Shown: piece after piece, positions 1 through 5,627 of the stretch | Position numbering within the stretch: the first letter of the stretch is position 1 | How the letters are laid out: each line of letters opens with the position of its first letter | Origin: an uncultured Bdellovibrio sp. | GTDB taxonomy: Bacteria; Bdellovibrionota; Bdellovibrionia; Bdellovibrionales; Bdellovibrionaceae | Assembly (NCBI GenBank): GCA_937871355.1 | Contig: CALMPX010000213.1 | Location: forward strand, 1-5,922 | Length of the DNA: 5,922 nt | Direction: 5' to 3' | Program-made: the position numbers and the translations under genes | Notes under the pieces: model-generated | Seen by the model: only the letters and a program-made list of their open reading frames with translations | Database searches by the model: none | What the model was told of the DNA's origin: nothing

Positions 1-1088
1 TTGACAAGAAAAACGCATGAATTGAACATGGGAGAGAATGAAGTTTTCTTCAATGTTGAATCTAAAGCACCCACTGCAAATACAGTTGGAGCTTTCGCTG
101 GGTATCCCATTTTAGGGTTAGCCGCTGGAACAGCTGGAGTTGTCGGTGTAGCTGGAACTTCTTCAGTAGCCGAATTTCCAGAGGCTGCTGCGATAAATAT
201 TCCTGCAGTTTCTGCTTTAGCTAAAGCGGCTTTCAAAGGTTGGTTCATGTATTCAATTAAAAGATCTTGTACAAAGTTTCCAGTTGCTCCTGGGCCACCG
301 AGTGACATACTCATCACATCAACTTTTTGTTCGATTCCCCAGTCAACTGCAGCGGCGATATCACCTAATTGGCAACCTTGAGCCGTACAGACTTTACCCA
401 TTAATAATTTCGCTTTTGGAGCAACGCCAACGAAACCCGTTTGATCATTGTATTGACCTAACACAGTTCCTGAACAATGAGTTCCGTGACCAACTTCATC
501 AACGATATTTTTAGGATCAACTGTTCCAGTTGCGCCAGCTGTAAAGTTTTTTGTGGCTTCGATTTGTTGACTTAAAGCTTCGTGATTGACGTCAACACCC
601 GTATCGATAACTAAGACACGTGATTTTGAACCGGCATCAGATAAACCCCATGCACCCGGAGCATGAACAGCTGTGATCCCCCAAGGCGTTCCGTCAGTTT
701 GCATAAATGCATCTGGGTTAGCGTTTGCATTTAAAGGATGAATGATATCTGCAGGAGTAGCCGAAACTTTAAAATGACTTGCTAACTTAGGGGCTGGCCA
801 TACGATTTCTTCAACGACGGCTTCAATTTCTGGATGAGTCTTCAATTTTTCAATCGCTGCTGCGTTTGAAGATTTGATCACTTGCATTTGAATATTTTTA
901 AGAGACTTAGAAAGTCCGAACGCCTTGTTCGAAGATTCAAGCTTCATGTAGTTATCCATTTGTTTAAAGCCTGTTTCACTTTTGTAAATAATAATATAAC
1001 GCTTTGCTGTTTGCGCTTGCGCTGTCGAAAATAATGCGACAACTGATGCTATAACTAAAAACTTCATTGTTTTAATTGCTGTGTTCAC
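1..1088 (-). CDS. Secreted subtilisin-like serine protease (peptidase S8), proteinase K type, 3' end outside window
   Basis: This is the N-terminal 362 residues of an exported subtilase; the frame is open to the window edge. Residues 1-25 form a Sec signal peptide (KTMKF start, hydrophobic core, AQA cleavage before Q26). Residues about 30-100 resemble an Inhibitor_I9 propeptide (RYIIIY near 30, IEAVVEEIV near 88-96). The catalytic domain shows Asp162 in VIDTG, His201 in GHGTHCSG, the SMSLGG strand at 260-265 and the oxyanion Asn305 in SGNS. Cys205 after the His is typical of proteinase K relatives; Cys234 and Cys239 could form a disulfide. The catalytic Ser (GTSMA motif) would lie beyond the edge, so activity cannot be confirmed. 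I chose the GTG start at 1088 because AGAGAGG lies 6 nt upstream; the in-frame ATG at 1067 has no ribosome site. Oddities are a Pro/Ala/Thr-rich insertion at about 307-324 and a last stretch (FSPMFNSC) that does not follow the usual FSN-G...APG pattern. The family call is firm; the substrate is unknown. Confidence 0.93.
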   Translation of the reverse strand, partial: MNTAIKTMKFLVIASVVALFSTAQAQTAKRYIIIYKSETGFKQMDNYMKLESSNKAFGLSKSLKNIQMQVIKSSNAAAIEKLKTHPEIEAVVEEIVWPAPKLASHFKVSATPADIIHPLNANANPDAFMQTDGTPWGITAVHAPGAWGLSDAGSKSRVLVIDTGVDVNHEALSQQIEATKNFTAGATGTVDPKNIVDEVGHGTHCSGTVLGQYNDQTGFVGVAPKAKLLMGKVCTAQGCQLGDIAAAVDWGIEQKVDVMSMSLGGPGATGNFVQDLLIEYMNQPLKAALAKAETAGIFIAAASGNSATEEVPATPTTPAVPAANPKMGYPAKAPTVFAVGALDSTLKKTSFSPMFNSCVFLV

Positions 1089-1094
1089 TTTTTG

Positions 1095-1101
1095 CCTCTC
1101 T
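1095..1101 (-). promoter_or_regulatory. Shine-Dalgarno AGAGAGG that selects the GTG start of the subtilase
   Basis: On the minus strand AGAGAGG sits 6 nt before the GTG at 1088. The next in-frame start, ATG at 1067, is preceded only by an A-rich sequence with no SD. The GTG start adds seven residues (MNTAIKT) to the N-region of the signal peptide, which remains well formed. Confidence 0.6.
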
Positions 1102-1149
1102 TCTTGAGTGTTTTTTCGTAGACCTAAGTCTTGATGGCAATGAGTTGAC

Positions 1150-1255
1150 CCATTTTGGAACCGTTTGTAAATAATTATTTTCAAATGAGATTTTAAGATA
1201 TGGGCTTATTGTACTCTGAAGGACGGACGGATTGGTTAGAAAAAATCCAAAATGG
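1150..1255. repeat. Separated 10-bp inverted repeat upstream of the subtilase
   Basis: CCATTTTGGA at 1150-1159 and its exact reverse complement TCCAAAATGG at 1246-1255 are 86 bp apart. Both copies are followed on the plus strand by the letters AACC or GGAACC-like sequence, so they also resemble direct copies (CATTTTGGAACC and CAAAATGGAACC) with the AT centre flipped. The nearer copy is 61 bp from the subtilase start. Paired operator sites are possible, but a chance match in AT-rich DNA cannot be excluded. Confidence 0.3.
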
Positions 1256-1400
1256 AACCAGTTAGATTTAAGACCTCGTGATGCTATAAAAATATGCAAA
1301 CACATAAGCAGATCTTATGGCGATTGTTAATTTAACACGCTGCCTACTTATAATCGATTCTGCATCGCAAAAGAGCTTTTACCATTGAAAGCGGGCTCAT

Positions 1401-2687
1401 TTATAATTCTGTTTTGTATTTTGCAGCTTCAATCAACCCTGACAAAACGGAGTGAAAGAAGGAACTGGTTTTAATCTTTTCCACTCCGAAACGATTTTCA
1501 AATTCACTGCGAATAAAGGGAACATGCCCCGTACCACCGGTCAAAAAAACAATATCAATTTGCTCATCCGTGAGTTGGGCTTGTTTCATACAACGATCTA
1601 ATGAATCAATAATTTTCGTTTTAATCGTTTGCGACCACAGTTCAAAATCGGATCGTGAAAAATCTGTTTTTAATTCTAAATCGGTATAATCAAAATCAAA
1701 AGTTGCCGTGCGATCAATCGACAATTTTCTTTTAGTGTCTTCGATCTTCTCGAAAAAAGAATAAATTTGCTGATCTTCAATCAATGTAAACAAACGATCG
1801 ATCGCGGCCACATCTTTTGCATTCAAAGCACATTTGCGAACTTCTTGAATAAAGTTGTAGGTATCTTTGTCTTTGAGATGCATGATGTGCGCGGGCTTGT
1901 TTAAGCGATCCACAACCAGCGGAGGCATCGTGAGCACATTATTCGATAGGCTCATTTTATACTGAGCTTTAGCTCCAAAATGTTCATTCAATTTTTCACT
2001 CATAAAAACGCTATCGAGAGCATCCCCGGCAAATGGACAGCCGTCGACTCCTAATACATCTGATTTTTGAAACTGATGACCAGACATTTTCATAATTGTA
2101 AAATCAGACGTTCCTCCGCCAAAATCTCCGATCAAAACATTCTTTTCTTCCTTGAGATTACGACGATACTCGAGAGCCGCGGCCAGAGGCTCCGGAACAA
2201 AAGTAATATCCTTGAATCCGGCAAATTCAGCGGCCTTCCTCATTCGATATAAAGCGAAGCTATCAGCCACTTCATCCATGGCGTATCGTGCGGGCTTACC
2301 TAATACCACGCTGTCAATTTTAACCTGCAAATAATTTTCAGCTCGCTTTTTTAATTCCAAAAGAAATGTTCCGACCAAAGTTTCTAATGAAAGGATACGA
2401 TTCCCGATGGTGGTTCCTAAATAATTTTTATTGGGTAAATGAGTTTTGAAGGAACGAAATAATCGGCCTTCCATATCGTTGTTCACAAACTCGTGAAGAG
2501 CTTGTGTTCCGTAAAAACAAATATCATCAGAGGGGAAATACATGAGCGTCCGAATTAAAGTTGGATCTACTGCCGAAGGATCTAGTGGCATGGCCTCTAT
2601 ACGATGAGCTTTCGTTTTGTGATCACCAAAGCAATAAGCTCCGACTAAAGAGTTACTCGTTCCAAAATCGATAGCTAGTGTGTACAT
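1401..2687 (-). CDS. yegD: YegD-like short Hsp70 (DnaK-family ATPase domain protein)
   Basis: This is a complete actin-fold ATPase of the Hsp70 superfamily, about 428 residues, close to the roughly 450 of E. coli YegD. Counting from the first Met (2690), phosphate-1 is at 8-13 (DFGTSN), a PEPLAAALEY segment at 166-175, phosphate-2 at 189-194 (DFGGGT) and the adenosine motif at 382-391 (FLTGGTGHVP). VLGVDGCPFAGDALD (212-226) and the closing SVLSGL match YegD in order. There is no peptide-binding domain or lid, so it is probably not a classical chaperone; the function of the YegD group is poorly defined. No signal peptide is present, so it should be cytoplasmic. Two ATGs are adjacent: the SD AAAGGA lies only 2 nt from the first (2690) but 5 nt from the second (2687), which I prefer. 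It stands alone, transcribed away from the vWA lipoprotein gene. Confidence 0.9.
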   Translation of the reverse strand: MYTLAIDFGTSNSLVGAYCFGDHKTKAHRIEAMPLDPSAVDPTLIRTLMYFPSDDICFYGTQALHEFVNNDMEGRLFRSFKTHLPNKNYLGTTIGNRILSLETLVGTFLLELKKRAENYLQVKIDSVVLGKPARYAMDEVADSFALYRMRKAAEFAGFKDITFVPEPLAAALEYRRNLKEEKNVLIGDFGGGTSDFTIMKMSGHQFQKSDVLGVDGCPFAGDALDSVFMSEKLNEHFGAKAQYKMSLSNNVLTMPPLVVDRLNKPAHIMHLKDKDTYNFIQEVRKCALNAKDVAAIDRLFTLIEDQQIYSFFEKIEDTKRKLSIDRTATFDFDYTDLELKTDFSRSDFELWSQTIKTKIIDSLDRCMKQAQLTDEQIDIVFLTGGTGHVPFIRSEFENRFGVEKIKTSSFFHSVLSGLIEAAKYKTEL

Positions 2688-2769
2688 CATTTTCCTTTAC
2701 GTGAATGTGCAAAAACCATGTGCGTTCTCAAAAAAATACAATCGAAATTGATCCACAAAATATTGAATA

Positions 2770-2788
2770 GCTTTTTTACAAAAAAAGC
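2770..2788. repeat. Perfect 8-bp hairpin-forming inverted repeat in the Hsp70 upstream region
   Basis: GCTTTTTT (2770-2777), a 3-nt loop ACA, then AAAAAAGC (2781-2788) form a perfect stem. It lies about 80 bp upstream of the Hsp70 start. The stem is nearly all A:T, so it could act as a weak transcript hairpin, an operator dyad or simply curved A-tract DNA. Its position in a 5' region makes a terminator of a real gene unlikely. Confidence 0.45.
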
Positions 2789-2990
2789 CACTTTTAATTT
2801 TGTTTTTTGAGTTTTATGTCGATCATTTTTACACATATTTTTTTATTTTTTAGTGCTATTCCCTCTCTGTACAAAAAAATCAACACCTTAGAGCGCCTTA
2901 AGTTGAGATCATTTCAAAATAACTGATTTATTCCAGGCTCTTACCTACCCGCTCGCTAATTTCTCATCGGGAATATATTGTAAATAAAGT

Positions 2991-3018
2991 TAAACTTCAG
3001 CAGGCTTTACGTCGATAA
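2991..3018 (+). promoter_or_regulatory. Candidate sigma-28 (FliA) type promoter for the vWA operon
   Basis: TAAA at 2991-2994 and GTCGATAA at 3011-3018 resemble the FliA consensus TAAA-N15-GCCGATAA, with one mismatch in the -10 and a 16-nt spacer instead of 15. Transcription would start near 3025, leaving a leader of about 15 nt that still includes the GGAGGG ribosome site. The placement is well suited to the gene, but the match is imperfect and the sigma factor of this organism is unknown. Confidence 0.3.
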
Positions 3019-3029
3019 ACTCGACAGGT

Positions 3030-3035
3030 GGAGGG
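3030..3035 (+). promoter_or_regulatory. Shine-Dalgarno GGAGGG that selects the ATG at 3040
   Basis: GGAGGG ends 4 nt before ATG 3040. An upstream in-frame GTG at 3028 overlaps this motif and has no SD of its own, so the longer reading (four extra residues, MEGS) is unlikely. The ATG start also gives a standard compact lipoprotein signal peptide. Confidence 0.7.
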
Positions 3036-3039
3036 TTCC

Positions 3040-4173
3040 ATGAAATACATATTGAGCGTTTCGATGATTTCATTGCTTTTAGTTGGTTGCGACAAAGGTG
3101 GCGGATCTTTTTCTGTTTTATCTGAGTCTTCGACCTTTTCACAAGAAGTCATTTACACTCCACGTAAACTTGATGTGCTTTTTGTCATCGACAACTCGGG
3201 ATCCATGGATAATTACCAGCAATCGCTGGTCAACAACTTCTCATCATTCATCGATCGCTTTATCACCAAGGGATATGATTTTAGAATTGCTGTGACGACT
3301 TCTGCAGCCTACCGTTATCCTCAGTTAGCAGTACCTGGAAATTGCTTTAGTTTTTGCGAAGAGTCTCGTGTTCAGTTCAGAAGAGGTTCTCCTTCGAACC
3401 CTTACGTGATTGACAAAGCAAACTATGACTTAACTACATTAACTGGAAAAAATTTATTAAAAAGTGATTTTATTGCCAATGCTCACATGGGAACTGACGG
3501 TTCAGGTGATGAACGCGCTTTTTCGTCTTTCATGGCCGCGTTAAACTACCGTACGAACTCGAATGGCTCTGACAGTCCAAATAAAGATTTTCATCGCTCT
3601 GACGCCTTCCTAGCTATCGTTATTATTTCAGATGAAGAAGATTTCTCACAGATTGGTACGGGAGGATTAAGCGAATCGTACTCGAATCCAAATTTAGTTC
3701 CTGTGGCCAATTATAAAACAAGTTTAGAAACATTTACTGGAGGACAATCTGGTGTCGACTTTACTGTTTCAACAATTTCAATCTTAGATCAAACATGTTT
3801 AAATACTTTAGATCCTAATAATCAATCAAATCCCGGTTCTGCCATTGGTCGTAAAATAGGTCAGCGGTACAAACAGCTGGCTGACTTAACTGGGGGAACA
3901 CAGAATTCACTTTGTCAATCGTTCGACACATCTTTAGACAACATCAGCGACAGTATCGAAGGCTTAAGTGATGCTTCTTTCGTGTTAGCCAAAACTCCGG
4001 TCTTGTCTTCAATTCGATTACTCGTCGATGGCGTGCTTGTTCCCCAAAGCGCCACTGAAGGCTGGAGTTACATAGCGGCGACTAAAACGATCAAAATTAA
4101 TGGCTCAGTTTATAAGCCTGCGGCCGGCGCTTCGATTAAGCTTAATTTTGACCCGGACTTATCAGCACCGTAA
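3040..4173 (+). CDS. Lipoprotein with von Willebrand factor A (vWA) domain
   Basis: This is a 377-residue membrane-anchored lipoprotein. Residues 1-16 are a short type II signal peptide and the lipobox ends LVGC with lipidated Cys17; the next residue is Asp18, the inner-membrane retention signal in E. coli, though this rule is untested here. The vWA domain begins near 43 (RKLDVLFVIDNSGSM) and keeps the metal-site (MIDAS) residues: D51-N-S53-G-S55, a Thr/Asp loop at 152-153 and the acidic D198-E-E-D201 after a hydrophobic strand. It therefore probably binds a divalent ion and mediates protein contacts. Cys102 and Cys106 form a close pair and two further Cys lie in the C-terminal half, suggesting disulfides in the periplasm or on the surface. 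A C-terminal module of about 55 residues (from SSIRLLVDG) looks like a small beta domain. It is the first gene of the four-gene plus-strand group. Ligand and exact role are unknown. Confidence 0.88.
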   Translation: MKYILSVSMISLLLVGCDKGGGSFSVLSESSTFSQEVIYTPRKLDVLFVIDNSGSMDNYQQSLVNNFSSFIDRFITKGYDFRIAVTTSAAYRYPQLAVPGNCFSFCEESRVQFRRGSPSNPYVIDKANYDLTTLTGKNLLKSDFIANAHMGTDGSGDERAFSSFMAALNYRTNSNGSDSPNKDFHRSDAFLAIVIISDEEDFSQIGTGGLSESYSNPNLVPVANYKTSLETFTGGQSGVDFTVSTISILDQTCLNTLDPNNQSNPGSAIGRKIGQRYKQLADLTGGTQNSLCQSFDTSLDNISDSIEGLSDASFVLAKTPVLSSIRLLVDGVLVPQSATEGWSYIAATKTIKINGSVYKPAAGASIKLNFDPDLSAP

Positions 4174-4241
4174 TTTTTTATTTGAAAATAATGTTAATGA
4201 TTTTTTAATTTGTAAGAAAGGCAAAGTAAAAACTGATATCA

Positions 4242-4817
4242 ATGGAAATCGAATCGAAAGACAACTGGTATACACTTCATGGAAACCAAAAAAGCGGACC
4301 CTATGATTACAAAAAAATCATAAACATGATTCAAAAAAACGAGATTATGGATTACAGCTACGTCTGGGCTCCTCACTTACCTAAGTGGTCTCAAGTTTAC
4401 AGTCTTAAAGAATTCTCAAAAGATCGCTTCATGCTTTTACGCAGTCATCCTGAATATCAAGATGCTTTCGTGCAGCGCAAGAATCCTCGCGTTCAAACTC
4501 AAGTGGAAATCTTGGGACACAATAATATTAGATTTTTTGATGGAACTTTAACTTCGATCTCGAGCGAGGGCGGACTTTGTTTGATCAACACGCCCTTGGT
4601 CCAAGTCGGGGATAAAATAAAAATTCACTTAAAATCGAAATCTCAACAAGAGAGTCCATTTAATATTGAAGGGGTCGTCATCCGCAAGAATTTCTCGCAG
4701 GATCGCCTCAACTCAAAATCTGGCCTTTATTATGTCGTCAGCTTTTCCGATCTACAACCTGCAGGTTTGGATCAGATTAAGTCGTGGATAGCCTCTCAAC
4801 AGTCTAAATCTGCATAG
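4242..4817 (+). CDS. GYF_2 (DUF4339) plus PilZ domain protein
   Basis: This is a 191-residue cytoplasmic protein with two domains. Residues 8-58 match the GYF_2 pattern: W9-Y10, G19-P20, W42 and W49 at the expected spacings; these domains are thought to bind peptides or partner proteins. Residues about 78-186 form a PilZ domain, the common c-di-GMP receptor fold. Its first motif RxxxR is present (R79-KNP-R83), but the second motif, normally (D/N)xSxxG, reads S105-I-S-S-E-G110, so the acidic or amide residue is replaced by Ser and binding is doubtful. No signal peptide or membrane segment is seen. The ATG at 4242 is the only standard start before an in-frame stop at 4227, although the nearest purine-rich SD (AGAAAGG) is about 20 nt away, so initiation may be weak. 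It lies 68 bp after the vWA gene and 46 bp before the ExbB-like gene, suggesting a shared transcript. Confidence 0.87.
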   Translation: MEIESKDNWYTLHGNQKSGPYDYKKIINMIQKNEIMDYSYVWAPHLPKWSQVYSLKEFSKDRFMLLRSHPEYQDAFVQRKNPRVQTQVEILGHNNIRFFDGTLTSISSEGGLCLINTPLVQVGDKIKIHLKSKSQQESPFNIEGVVIRKNFSQDRLNSKSGLYYVVSFSDLQPAGLDQIKSWIASQQSKSA

Positions 4818-4851
4818 GTTTTTAGGATTTATTTTTTAATACAATTTTTAA

Positions 4852-4857
4852 AAGGAG
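4852..4857 (+). promoter_or_regulatory. Strong Shine-Dalgarno AAGGAG of the ExbB-like gene
   Basis: AAGGAG sits 6 nt before ATG 4864, the best ribosome site in the window, in contrast to the weak site of the PilZ gene just upstream. This would let the channel subunit be made in excess over its neighbours. Confidence 0.7.
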
Positions 4858-4863
4858 ATTTTT

Positions 4864-5565
4864 ATGTCATTTATTATTGCTTCAGGTCTAGTTGGATGGA
4901 TTATCATGGTGGTCGGAGTCGCTGTTGTCGGCTTAGCTTGGGAGCGCGCTCGTACTCTTTACTTTAAATATGGTTTAGATGTAGATGCCTTTACTAATAA
5001 AATTCACACCTTAGTTTTATCTAAAAAAGTTGATGAAGCTATCGTGGCCTGTTCTCAATTAAAAGATAAGCCTTTAGCGAATGCTTTCAAAGTCATTTTA
5101 GAAAAAGCAGACCGTGATGATGAAACAATTTTCCAAGCGCAAGATATCGCCATGGCCGAAACGGTTCCTCTTTACACGAAACGTTTACATTATTTGTCTA
5201 TGTTCGCCAACGTAGCTACTTTGCTGGGTCTATTAGGTACAATCCACGGTCTTATCTTATCGTTCCAAGCGGTGGCCCAAGCTGATCCGGCACAAAAACA
5301 AGCCATGCTTGCCAACGGTATTGCCGTATCGATGTACACGACGGCATTGGGTTTAGCGGTCGCGATTCCGGCGATGGTTATTTTCTCTTTCTTAACTTCA
5401 AGACAAAATCAATTGTTAGAAGAACTTGCAGAAAAATGTTCAAAATTATCAGAGACATTAACCAGCAGTCACATTGCCGGTTTAGATAAAGACCATGTAT
5501 TTCCGACGACTCATTTATCAAGCACTCCGGTTGTTCCGCCTTCGACTGGTCACAAAGCTTCTTAA
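4864..5565 (+). CDS. MotA/TolQ/ExbB-family proton-channel-like membrane protein
   Basis: This 233-residue protein has the ExbB/TolQ layout: TM1 at about 5-25, a cytoplasmic region at 27-107, TM2 at about 108-134 and TM3 at about 152-177, then a cytoplasmic tail rich in Pro, Ser and Thr (about 205-233). In E. coli relatives such proteins form a pentamer around two ExbD/TolR helices and convert proton motive force into work on the envelope. The family signatures are LGLLGTIHGLI (120-131), with pore Thr126, and TTALGLAVAIPAM (159-171), with pore Thr160. At the position of the conserved TM3 Glu (E176 in ExbB, GIAEAL) this protein has V155 (GIAVSM), closer to MotA. It is followed after 62 bp by its ExbD-like partner. 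The name TolQ or ExbB cannot be decided because no tolA, tolB, pal or tonB is in view. Confidence 0.9.
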   Translation: MSFIIASGLVGWIIMVVGVAVVGLAWERARTLYFKYGLDVDAFTNKIHTLVLSKKVDEAIVACSQLKDKPLANAFKVILEKADRDDETIFQAQDIAMAETVPLYTKRLHYLSMFANVATLLGLLGTIHGLILSFQAVAQADPAQKQAMLANGIAVSMYTTALGLAVAIPAMVIFSFLTSRQNQLLEELAEKCSKLSETLTSSHIAGLDKDHVFPTTHLSSTPVVPPSTGHKAS

Positions 5566-5579
5566 AGCAAGTTTTGTGA
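5550..5579 (+). repeat. RNA hairpin overlapping the end of the ExbB-like gene
   Basis: The arms 5550-5560 and 5569-5579 pair over 11 positions with a single G-U wobble, and the 8-nt loop (5561-5568) contains the TAA stop codon at 5563-5565. Two more wobble pairs may extend the base. The downstream sequence is T-rich but lacks a clean T-run, so it is more likely an mRNA-stability or partial-attenuation element than a full terminator, given the ExbD-like gene directly after it. Confidence 0.5.
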
Positions 5580-5598
5580 TTTGTTAGTTAATTTGTAA

Positions 5599-5616
5599 TT
5601 TAGCGATGACGCTAAA
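5599..5616 (+). repeat. Hairpin next to the ribosome site of the ExbD-like gene
   Basis: TTTAGCG (5599-5605), loop ATGA, CGCTAAA (5610-5616) form a perfect 7-bp stem. Its 3' arm runs into the SD AAAGGA (5615-5620) of the next gene, so folding could partly mask ribosome binding. No T-run follows, which argues against a terminator. Confidence 0.5.
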
Positions 5617-5627
5617 AGGATTAGAAA

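Larger units (their letters stand above)
1089..1400. other. Intergenic region between the Hsp70 gene and the subtilase gene
   Basis: This 312-bp stretch has no convincing gene. It lies downstream of the Hsp70-like gene and upstream of the subtilase, both on the minus strand, so it should hold the Hsp70 terminator and the subtilase promoter. I see no GC-rich hairpin with a T-run. Weak candidates are a 6-bp stem with 5-nt loop (CATAAG/CTTATG, 1303-1319), followed on the minus strand by a T-rich sequence about 30 nt further on, and a small dyad GTTAA-T-TTAAC (1326-1336). No clear -35/-10 pair was found. A separated 10-bp inverted repeat is listed on its own. Confidence 0.6.
2691..3039. other. 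AT-rich divergent intergenic region (promoters of the Hsp70 gene and the vWA operon)
   Basis: This 349-bp stretch carries no gene and separates two divergently read units, so it must hold both promoters. It is dense in A- and T-tracts of 5-8 bases (near 2730, 2772, 2780, 2802, 2838 and 2873), which may give intrinsic curvature. CCTTA occurs twice exactly 10 bp apart (2886-2890 and 2896-2900), one helical turn, ahead of a TTGAGA (2903-2908) that has no good -10 at 16-18 nt. No convincing sigma-70 promoter was found on either strand. The best candidate is the sigma-28-like site listed separately. Confidence 0.6.

Noticed and set aside
1..381. 126-codon plus-strand open frame
   Set aside because: It is antisense to the well-supported subtilase gene and has a low-complexity Ala/Gly-rich translation that mirrors it.
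1072..1305. 77-codon minus-strand open frame upstream of the subtilase
   Set aside because: It overlaps the subtilase start in another frame, has no recognisable domain or ribosome site, and its composition looks like translated promoter DNA.
1370..1381. AAAAG-AG-CTTTT as a terminator stem after the Hsp70 gene
   Set aside because: The 2-nt loop is too small to form and no T-run follows the stem in the minus-strand direction.
4174..4241. Terminator between the vWA gene and the PilZ gene
   Set aside because: The gap is AT-rich with T-runs but has no stable GC-containing hairpin, so readthrough is more likely.
4840..4845. TACAAT as a -10 box for an independent ExbB-like promoter
   Set aside because: No acceptable -35 lies 16-18 nt upstream, and the start site would fall on the SD, leaving no usable leader.
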